Positions 1 through 5,533 of a DNA stretch of 7,043 bases are shown in pieces; the first letter of the stretch is position 1; each line of letters starts with the position of its first letter. Source of the stretch: Bacteroidales bacterium UBA5266 (GTDB lineage: Bacteria > Bacteroidota > Bacteroidia > Bacteroidales > WCHB1-69); NCBI GenBank assembly GCA_002411545.1, contig DHTG01000018.1:1-7043 (forward strand), in the 5' to 3' direction. A model generated the notes under the pieces. The model was given only the letters and a program-made list of their open reading frames with translations. It searched no databases and was not told where the DNA came from. A program made the position numbers and the translations under genes.

Positions 1-45
1 TTTGCATTTCGTTTCAATAGAATTAATACTAAAAAGAGAAAAGAG
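1..45 (+). promoter_or_regulatory. Leader and possible truncated promoter of the dipeptidase-dapA-holA operon
   Basis: The window opens with TTTGCA. In the two clearer promoters of this window the -7 box TAnnTTTG is also followed by C (TATTTTTGC and TACTTTTGC), so bases 1-4 may be the last four bases of a -7 element whose TA half lies outside the window. The remaining bases are an A-rich leader with a purine run (AAAAAGAGAAAAGAG) just before the ATG at 46, typical of Bacteroidota leaders that do not depend on a strong Shine-Dalgarno. The promoter reading is an inference from four bases. Confidence 0.35.
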
Positions 46-1635
46 ATGACAAAAAAAATGCCGGTTTTCTGTGTTGCTATCATGCTATCCATATCTTATT
101 TATATGCACAAGAAGACTATCCGACAGATGTTCCGAATGAATGTACAAGCATCACCATGGGTAAAAAAGCCACCGACGACGGTTCGGTGCGTACTTCCCA
201 TACCGACGATAGCCACCGTACCCGTTCCAATATTTTTGTTACACCCGCTAAAAATCATCCTGCCGGAGCTACGGTTACCATGTATAAACGTTTGTGGGAT
301 AATTCCGGTCCTATGCCGAGTTATCGCAATGATTCCATCGGTTTCATTCCTCAAATTCCTCATACCTACGCCTATTTGAATACGGCTTATCCTTGTTTGA
401 ACGAAAAGCAACTGGCTATCGGCGAATCTACCTTCGGAGGTAGAAGCAGTTTACAATCCGATTTGGGTTTAATTGATTGTCAACGGCTGTGTACCTTAAT
501 GCTGGAACGTTGTTCTACGGCACGGCAAGCTATTCATGTGGCAGGCGAATTATTGAAAACCTATGGATGGATAGATGCCGGGGAATGTTTAACCATAGCC
601 GACAAGCAGGAAGTGTGGCATTTGGAAATCTTAGGATCGGGTAAAGGAAACAAAGGAGCCGTATGGGCGGCCCAACGCGTGCCCGACGAACATATTTCAG
701 TGAATGCAAACGCAAGTACCATCAAAGAAATTGATACGGCAAACAAAGATTATTTTATGTATTCCGACAATGTGTTTTCTTTGGCTCTCGACAGCGGATG
801 GTGGGATGGTAAAGAGCTTTTCCGTTTTTGCTATGCTTATGCCCCTGCAAGCCGCGCTTTATTGGCTGCACGACGGCGCGAATGGCGGGTGTTCGACCTC
901 CTCGCTCCTTCCTTGAAATTAGACCCTAATATGGAGAATTATCCCTTTTCCGTAAAACCTGATACCTTGGTTTCACTCGAAAGGATGATGAACGTTTTCA
1001 AAGATTATTACGAAGGAACGGAATATGATTTACGGAAAAACATTACCGTTAAAGGTGATAGCGGCAAAATGGTGATATCGCCCCTTGCCAATCCTTTTAT
1101 GTCGGTGGATGAACTGAGGTTGCATAAAGTAAACGGCGGATGGCATCATTTGGGCGAACGCAATATTGCCGTCAGGTTTACGATGTACGGAACCGTCATA
1201 CAATGTCGCGATTGGCTTCCCGACGAAGTAGGTGGTGTGGTGTGGTTTGCCTTAGATAATGTGGCTTCGTCAGTTTATGTACCTATTTATTGCAGCGTTA
1301 CCGATTTGCCTTCGACTTATAAAACCGACGGACGTAAAACCGGTTTCAGTCGCGATGCCGCTTGGTGGGCTTTTAATCGTTTGGGAACTTTGTCAGCACA
1401 GAGATGGGGAACTTTCCGTAAAGAGCTGGATAAAACATGGATACCTTTTCAAAAAAAGCTATTGGAAAATCAAGCAACAATCGAAAAACAAGCTTTAGAT
1501 ATTTATAACCCTAAAAAAACTGCTAAAACTATCAAGTTGTTAACAGATTATAGCATGGAATGGTGCAATAAAGCCGTTGATGCCGCTTGGGATTTAGGAG
1601 ATTATATTTGGACTACATATGACGGATATTGGTAA
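46..1635 (+). CDS. Secreted C69-family dipeptidase (PepD-like)
   Basis: This is a peptidase family C69 (COG4690) enzyme, expected to hydrolyse dipeptides with an N-terminal cysteine as nucleophile. The 529 residues fit the family's usual 500-560. Residues 1-21 are a signal peptide: Lys-rich start, hydrophobic core VFCVAIMLSISYLY, probable cleavage after Ala21. This places the enzyme in the periplasm or at the surface. The putative nucleophile is Cys33 in NECTSITMGKKATDDGS, followed by the family-typical TDDSH (53-57), the GESTFGGR block (126-133) and YGWIDAGECLTIAD (173-186). Cys33 is 11 residues beyond the predicted signal cleavage site, so a short propeptide must be removed to expose it, as is known for the family. 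I chose the ATG at 46 over the one at 58 because it keeps the basic n-region. dapA starts 20 bases downstream and is probably co-transcribed. The family call is strong; the substrate (diet peptides or peptidoglycan-derived dipeptides) is unknown. Confidence 0.9.
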   Translation: MTKKMPVFCVAIMLSISYLYAQEDYPTDVPNECTSITMGKKATDDGSVRTSHTDDSHRTRSNIFVTPAKNHPAGATVTMYKRLWDNSGPMPSYRNDSIGFIPQIPHTYAYLNTAYPCLNEKQLAIGESTFGGRSSLQSDLGLIDCQRLCTLMLERCSTARQAIHVAGELLKTYGWIDAGECLTIADKQEVWHLEILGSGKGNKGAVWAAQRVPDEHISVNANASTIKEIDTANKDYFMYSDNVFSLALDSGWWDGKELFRFCYAYAPASRALLAARRREWRVFDLLAPSLKLDPNMENYPFSVKPDTLVSLERMMNVFKDYYEGTEYDLRKNITVKGDSGKMVISPLANPFMSVDELRLHKVNGGWHHLGERNIAVRFTMYGTVIQCRDWLPDEVGGVVWFALDNVASSVYVPIYCSVTDLPSTYKTDGRKTGFSRDAAWWAFNRLGTLSAQRWGTFRKELDKTWIPFQKKLLENQATIEKQALDIYNPKKTAKTIKLLTDYSMEWCNKAVDAAWDLGDYIWTTYDGYW

Positions 1636-1655
1636 TAATAATGTATAGATAACAT

Positions 1656-2537
1656 ATGAAACTTAAACTAAAAGGTGCAGGAGTAGCTTTAATAACTCCT
1701 TTTAAAAAAGACTTCTCTATCGATTTTGAAGCCATTGAACGATTGGTGGAATACCAAATACAAGAAGGAACAGATTACATTGTTGCTTTGGGAACAACAG
1801 CCGAAACGCCTACTTTGTCGTTCACCGAACGTAAAGAAATACTAAGGACTGTTGTGCAAACGGTAAAAGGAAGAATACCTGTGGTTGTGGGTATTGGAAG
1901 CAATAATACTATGGAGGTTATTGAACAAATTTATTTATACGATTTAAAAAAAGTGGATGCTGTTTTATCGGTAGCACCTTATTATAATCGACCCCAACAA
2001 GAAGGGATATTTCAACATTATAAAGCCATTGCAAAAGCATCGCCTCTTCCAATAATTCTCTATAATGTAGCATCGCGTACTGCCGTTAACATCGAAGCCG
2101 AAACCACGCTGCGCATAGCCAAAGAAATACCGAAGGTAATTGGCATTAAAGAAGCTTCGAGAAATTTCTCCCAAATCATGCATATCATGGAACACAAATC
2201 CTCCGATTTTTTGGTCATTTCGGGTGACGATATCATTACCTTGCCATTAATGGCTTGTGGTTTGGACGGTTTGATTTCAGTGGTTGCCAATGCTTATCCT
2301 AAATGTATCGTACAAATGATACAAAGTGCTTTAGATGGAGATTATCAGACTGCTCGTGCTTTACATTATCGCTTGTTGCCTGTGATGGAATTTTGTTTTA
2401 AGGAAGGGAGTCCTTCGGGAGTAAAAGCCTTTGTGGAAAGTCAAGGTAGAGCGGAACATTATGTACGTTTACCTTTGGTTGATGTGAGCGAAAGTTTAAA
2501 ACATGAGATTAATAGACTAGTTAATTCCATGAAATAA
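1656..2537 (+). CDS. dapA: 4-hydroxy-tetrahydrodipicolinate synthase
   Basis: DapA condenses pyruvate with aspartate semialdehyde, the first committed step of the diaminopimelate/lysine pathway, in the cytoplasm. The 293 residues are the normal length for this TIM-barrel, class I aldolase-like family. Visible active-site landmarks are the GTTAE loop (46-50; Thr47/Thr48 region), Tyr110 in APYYNRP, Tyr136 and Arg141 in YNVASRT, the Schiff-base Lys165 in GIKEAS, and SGDD (189-192). These match E. coli Thr44, Tyr107, Tyr133, Arg138 and Lys161. GTTAE instead of GTTGE is common in Bacteroidota. Ala-Ser in YNVASRT, where many homologues have Pro-Gly, is a mild local oddity and should not abolish activity. 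The gene follows the dipeptidase by 20 bases and its stop overlaps the holA start by one base, so translational coupling is likely. No Shine-Dalgarno is evident. Related N-acetylneuraminate lyase-type enzymes are the main alternative, but the motifs and length favour DapA. Confidence 0.92.
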   Translation: MKLKLKGAGVALITPFKKDFSIDFEAIERLVEYQIQEGTDYIVALGTTAETPTLSFTERKEILRTVVQTVKGRIPVVVGIGSNNTMEVIEQIYLYDLKKVDAVLSVAPYYNRPQQEGIFQHYKAIAKASPLPIILYNVASRTAVNIEAETTLRIAKEIPKVIGIKEASRNFSQIMHIMEHKSSDFLVISGDDIITLPLMACGLDGLISVVANAYPKCIVQMIQSALDGDYQTARALHYRLLPVMEFCFKEGSPSGVKAFVESQGRAEHYVRLPLVDVSESLKHEINRLVNSMK

Positions 2538-3547
2538 TGACATATCAAAATCTTATTCAATCGTTTAAAAAGAAAATATATTTGCCTGTTTATTTATTAA
2601 TGGGTGAAAATGATTACTATATCGATAAGGTTAGTAATTACATACAAGATAATTTCTTTGATGATGAAGGAGTGAAGGATTTCAATTTAGAAATTTTATA
2701 TGGGAAAGATACGACTGTAAACGAAATAGTATCGTTGGCTAAGCAATTTCCAATGATGTCCGATTATCGTGTCTTGATTGTAAAAGAAGCGCAAAATTTG
2801 GAACGAAGTATAGCTGATTTACTTCCATATGTCCAAAACCCACAAAAACAAACTATTTTGGTGTTATGCTATAAGTATAAAAACCTGGATAAACGGTTAA
2901 GCTTATTCAAAGCTATTGATAAAATGGGCGGGGTGTTTGAAAGCCCTAAAGTCTACGACAACCAAGTACCTAAATATGTGAAAGAAATCGTAGCTGAAAA
3001 CAAATTTATCATATCCGATTATACAGCTCAATTAATCGCTATCCACATCGGAACCGATTTGTCGAGAATAGAAAATGAAATTATCAAATTAAAAAATATC
3101 ATAAAAGAAGGTGAGGAAATAAGTCCGAAATTAGTGGAAGAATACATAGGTATTAGCAGGGAATTCAATGAGTTTGAATTGATTAATGCCATTTGGGCGC
3201 GCGATGCTTCCAAAGCTTTTCAAATTATTCAGTATTTTGAATCGAATCCTAAAAATTATCCCAATGCAAAAACACTACCTCTTATTTATAATGGATTTAT
3301 AAAATTGATGCAGTATCACTTTGCCAAAGAGAAACGCAATCTTAAAACTTATAATATTTTCAATGCCGAAGCGGAAAAAGCTTTCCGCAGTGCCGTTCAA
3401 TTCTATACTCTCGACATATTAAAAGCTATTATCCATCTTTTAAAGATGTATGATTTGAAATCCAAAGGACACGAAGGGTGTGATATAGACGACCATGAAT
3501 TGTTAAAAGAGCTGACCATTAAAATTATAACTTGTAATTTTTCGTAA
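2537..3547 (+). CDS. holA: DNA polymerase III delta subunit
   Basis: HolA is the clamp-loader subunit that opens the beta sliding clamp at the replication fork. At 336 residues it has the usual length (about 330-345). Recognisable family features are the N-terminal YLPVYLLMGENDYYIDKV (15-32), the FPMM segment followed by DYRVLIVKEAQ (71-86), which is the strand region of the AAA-like domain, and IGTDLSRIENEIIKL (171-185), a highly typical delta signature at the end of the lid domain. The C-terminal helical collar domain runs from about 205 (GISREFNEFEL) to the end. As expected for delta, there is no functional Walker A motif. The ATG lies in TAATG shared with the dapA stop, indicating coupled translation and no separate promoter. 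A lysine-biosynthesis gene next to a replication gene is a housekeeping arrangement without an obvious functional link. Confidence 0.93.
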   Translation: MTYQNLIQSFKKKIYLPVYLLMGENDYYIDKVSNYIQDNFFDDEGVKDFNLEILYGKDTTVNEIVSLAKQFPMMSDYRVLIVKEAQNLERSIADLLPYVQNPQKQTILVLCYKYKNLDKRLSLFKAIDKMGGVFESPKVYDNQVPKYVKEIVAENKFIISDYTAQLIAIHIGTDLSRIENEIIKLKNIIKEGEEISPKLVEEYIGISREFNEFELINAIWARDASKAFQIIQYFESNPKNYPNAKTLPLIYNGFIKLMQYHFAKEKRNLKTYNIFNAEAEKAFRSAVQFYTLDILKAIIHLLKMYDLKSKGHEGCDIDDHELLKELTIKIITCNFS

Positions 3548-3616
3548 TGAGTTAAAGTTTGTTAAATAAAGAATTTTTTATGTAGAATATTGCATTGCCA
3601 AAAGGAGTTCTAAAAA
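3548..3616 (+). promoter_or_regulatory. holA-hutI spacer with strong Shine-Dalgarno and weak promoter candidate
   Basis: This AT-rich spacer holds a TTTG at 3558-3561 that could serve as a -33 element. A poor -7 candidate, GAATATTG at 3585-3592, matches four of the six fixed positions of TAnnTTTG, and its spacing from TTTG (23 bases) is longer than usual. The clearest signal is AAGGAG at 3602-3607, the only strong Shine-Dalgarno noticed in the window. It is 19 bases from the hutI ATG (3627) but only 9 bases from an upstream ATG at 3617. No hairpin terminator for the preceding operon is visible here. Confidence 0.3.
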
Positions 3617-3640
3617 ATGATTTGTCATGTTGTTAATTAA
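3617..3640 (+). other. Candidate seven-codon upstream ORF (MICHVVN) overlapping the hutI start
   Basis: ATG at 3617 follows AAGGAG with ideal spacing (9 bases) and reads MICHVVN before a TAA at 3638-3640. Its stop lies inside hutI in another frame, so a ribosome initiating here would terminate 12 bases after the hutI ATG and could re-initiate there. It contains one histidine codon next to a histidine-degradation gene, but one codon is too little for classical attenuation. It may be accidental. Confidence 0.3.
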
Positions 3641-4865
3641 GAATATAAAAGAGTTAGTCCAGGTAGAAGAAAAGCCCGTTTCCTATAGGGCAGGTGATAA
3701 AATGCAAGAAATGCATACTTTAAAAGATGCCTGGTTGTTGATAGAGAAGGATAAAATAAAAGATTTCGGACTTATGAAGGGAATAAGTCAGGAAGCTCAA
3801 AAAGCAAAGAAGTGTATCGATGCTGAAGGAAAAATGGTGTTCCCCTGTTTTTGCGATTCCCATACGCATATAGTATATGCCGGTAGTCGTGAGATAGAAT
3901 ATAATGATAAAATAAAAGGATTATCCTATGAAGAAATAGCCAAACGCGGTGGAGGTATTTTAAATTCTGCCAAACGCTTACATCAAGCGAGTGAAGATGA
4001 ACTTTTCGATGCGGCTTGGGAACGTTTGGAAGAGGTAAAAGCCTATGGTACAGGTGCCGTTGAAATAAAAAGCGGCTACGGACTCACCACCGAGGATGAA
4101 TTGAAAATGTTGCGTGTTATCCGTCGCTTGAAAGAAAAATCGCCTTTAACCATAAAAGCCACTTTTTTAGGTGCTCATGCCGTTTCTGCCGAATATAAAG
4201 GACGACAAGATGATTATGTGGATTTAATCATTAACGAAATGATTCCCATGGTGGCAGCCGAAGATCTGGCCGACTTTATCGATGTGTTTTGCGATAAAGG
4301 CTTCTTTACGGTTGAAGAAACGGATCGTATGCTGATGGCAGGTATCAAATATGGATTGCAGCCTAAAATTCATGCCAACGAATTGGATTATTCCGGTGGT
4401 ATTCAAGTGGGAGTGAAATACAGTGCCTTGTCGGTCGATCATTTGGAGTTTACCGGTGATGAAGAAATTGCTTCTTTGCTCCATTCCGAAACCATGCCTA
4501 CCGTATTACCCGGTGCTGCTTTCTTTCTCGGGATGATACATGCTCCGGTGCGGAAAATGATTAATGCCGGTTTACCTGTTGCCATGGCCAGCGATTTCAA
4601 CCCGGGTTCTTCTCCTTCGGGAAATATGCAATTGATTCTTTCGATGGCGTGTATAAATTATCGTATGTTGCCTGAAGAAGCTATTAATGCTACCACCCTC
4701 AATACCGCATATGCACTGGCTTGCAGCGATACGCTGGGGACTATTGCTAGAGGTAAAATTGCCAATGTATTTATTACTAAGAAAATTCCTTCCTATCAAT
4801 ACATGCCTTATGCTTACGGCAGTAATAAGGTGGAACAAGTTATCTTAAATGGAAAACTACAATAA
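3627..4865 (+). CDS. hutI: Imidazolonepropionase
   Basis: HutI hydrolyses 4-imidazolone-5-propionate to N-formimidoyl-L-glutamate, the third step of histidine degradation, in the cytoplasm. The 412 residues match the family. It is a metal-dependent amidohydrolase: the metal ligands His79 and His81 are in CDSHTHIVYAGSRE, His249 is in KIHANELDYSGG, and Asp323 is in ASDFNPGSSPSGN. Other expected residues are Arg88 of GSRE, Tyr151 of SGYGL, His184 of GAHA, Glu252 and His272 of VDHLEF. I used the ATG at 3627 because the protein then begins MLLIKNIKELVQV, the first beta-strand region normal for the family. The Shine-Dalgarno is 19 bases upstream, farther than ideal. The last 17 bases overlap folK, implying coupled expression. 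No other hut gene (hutH, hutU, ftcD) is in the window, so the pathway is either dispersed or lies elsewhere. The call is strong, since the SDFNPGSSPSGN block separates HutI from other amidohydrolases. Confidence 0.95.
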   Translation: MLLIKNIKELVQVEEKPVSYRAGDKMQEMHTLKDAWLLIEKDKIKDFGLMKGISQEAQKAKKCIDAEGKMVFPCFCDSHTHIVYAGSREIEYNDKIKGLSYEEIAKRGGGILNSAKRLHQASEDELFDAAWERLEEVKAYGTGAVEIKSGYGLTTEDELKMLRVIRRLKEKSPLTIKATFLGAHAVSAEYKGRQDDYVDLIINEMIPMVAAEDLADFIDVFCDKGFFTVEETDRMLMAGIKYGLQPKIHANELDYSGGIQVGVKYSALSVDHLEFTGDEEIASLLHSETMPTVLPGAAFFLGMIHAPVRKMINAGLPVAMASDFNPGSSPSGNMQLILSMACINYRMLPEEAINATTLNTAYALACSDTLGTIARGKIANVFITKKIPSYQYMPYAYGSNKVEQVILNGKLQ

Positions 4866-5355
4866 AGTATATCTGCTTGCCGGTGGCAACCTGCAAAATA
4901 CTGCCGAAAAGTATCAAAGACTTTTTGCCTTATTGGAAAATCATATTGGAGAGATAATCCTTTCATCCGGTTTTTATCTTAGCGAAGCATGGGGGTATAA
5001 ATCAGAATATCCTTTTATTAATCTGGCGATTTGTTTGCATACCAAACTATCGCCCGAAGAAGTCTTACAAAAAACACAACATATCGAAAGGCTGATGGGT
5101 AGAGATATGAAAAGTCAAAAAACCTATGCCGACCGCAGCATGGATATCGACATTATCTTTTATAACGATCTTATATGGCAAACCGACTCCTTACAGATTC
5201 CGCATCCCCGCATGCAGGAACGACTGTTTGTGTTGTATCCTTTGTGCGAAATAGCATCCGAAATCATACATCCGGTCTTAGGTAAAAGCATTCAACAGCT
5301 AAAAGATAGTTGTAAGGATACTTCCGAAGTGAAAAAATTCCGTTTTACGGTTTAA
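4849..5355 (+). CDS. folK: 2-amino-4-hydroxy-6-hydroxymethyldihydropteridine pyrophosphokinase
   Basis: FolK (HPPK) transfers pyrophosphate from ATP to 6-hydroxymethyl-7,8-dihydropterin, making the substrate of dihydropteroate synthase in folate synthesis. The 168 residues are the usual single-domain size. Landmarks: the N-terminal AGGNLQN loop (11-17); SSGFYLSEAWG (39-49), equivalent to the family SxxYxTxPWG with Pro replaced by Ala; PFINLAI (55-61); Arg96, Asp99 and Asp101 in DRSMDIDIIFYND, the magnesium and ATP site; and HPRMQERLFVLYPL (119-132). The ATG lies inside hutI, 17 bases before the end of that gene, and no other nearby Met gives the complete first strand, so the overlap is probably real. 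Expression should be coupled to hutI. This is not a FolB-FolK or FolK-FolP fusion. Confidence 0.93.
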   Translation: MENYNKVYLLAGGNLQNTAEKYQRLFALLENHIGEIILSSGFYLSEAWGYKSEYPFINLAICLHTKLSPEEVLQKTQHIERLMGRDMKSQKTYADRSMDIDIIFYNDLIWQTDSLQIPHPRMQERLFVLYPLCEIASEIIHPVLGKSIQQLKDSCKDTSEVKKFRFTV

Positions 5356-5388
5356 ATAACAGTTGAAAGTTCACAAAAACAAGTAAAT

Positions 5389-5413
5389 GATAAAAGCATC
5401 TTATGTTTTTATC
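5389..5413 (+). repeat. Hairpin downstream of folK, possible terminator
   Basis: Two 11-base arms, GATAAAAGCAT (5389-5399) and ATGTTTTTATC (5403-5413), pair around a three-base loop with a single G-U wobble. The hairpin sits 33 bases after the folK stop and its right arm contains five T residues, so it could end the hutI-folK transcript. It lacks a GC-rich stem and a T-run after the stem, so a classical intrinsic terminator is not established. The right arm can also pair with GATAAAAA at 5430-5437. Confidence 0.4.
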
Positions 5414-5435
5414 GGTTCCATATTAGTGTGATAAA

Positions 5436-5451
5436 AATGAAATTCTTCAAT
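5436..5451 (+). repeat. 16-bp direct repeat, copy 1
   Basis: AATGAAATTCTTCAAT occurs here and again, identical, at 5468-5483, a start-to-start distance of 32 bases or about three DNA turns. The copy contains TTCTTCA (5443-5449), which is inverted as TGAAGAA at 5456-5462 across a six-base spacer. Its position upstream of the ATPase promoter suggests a protein-binding site. Confidence 0.6.
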
Positions 5452-5467
5452 GAAATGAAGAAATTAT

Positions 5468-5483
5468 AATGAAATTCTTCAAT
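5468..5483 (+). repeat. 16-bp direct repeat, copy 2, merging into a palindrome
   Basis: This is the second exact copy of AATGAAATTCTTCAAT. Its right end forms the perfect dyad TTCAAT-AC-ATTGAA at 5478-5491, ending nine bases before the -7 box of the ATPase gene and therefore inside the promoter spacer. The equivalent stretch of copy 1 (TTCAATGAAATGAA, 5446-5459) is a degenerate form of the same dyad. A regulator bound here would probably contact or block RNA polymerase. Confidence 0.6.
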
Positions 5484-5499
5484 ACATTGAAAAAAATAG

Positions 5500-5507
5500 T
5501 ATTTTTG
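5500..5507 (+). promoter_or_regulatory. Bacteroidota -7 promoter element for the ATPase gene
   Basis: TATTTTTG matches the Bacteroidota sigma-ABfr -7 consensus TAnnTTTG exactly and lies 26 bases before the ATG at 5534, giving a short leader. No TTTG is present at the expected -33 position about 19 bases upstream. That area is filled by direct repeat copy 2, which suggests a weak or regulated promoter. Confidence 0.6.
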
Positions 5508-5533
5508 CCGACGAAACACATAATAATTAAGCT

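Noticed and set aside
58..60. Alternative start of the dipeptidase at the second Met
   Set aside because: It would remove the lysine-rich n-region of the signal peptide, while the upstream ATG has a purine-rich leader at good distance.
100..411. Minus-strand open frame opposite the dipeptidase signal and catalytic region
   Set aside because: It is a by-product of the coding strand's codon use. The plus-strand protein is unmistakable here.
4224..4838. Minus-strand open frames inside hutI
   Set aside because: They lie entirely opposite a well-supported conserved gene, and their translations resemble no family.
5436..5483. Two 16-bp repeats 32 bp apart, considered as a minimal CRISPR array
   Set aside because: Only two copies, a spacer as short as the repeat, no cas genes, and the elements abut a promoter and form dyads, which fits an operator better.
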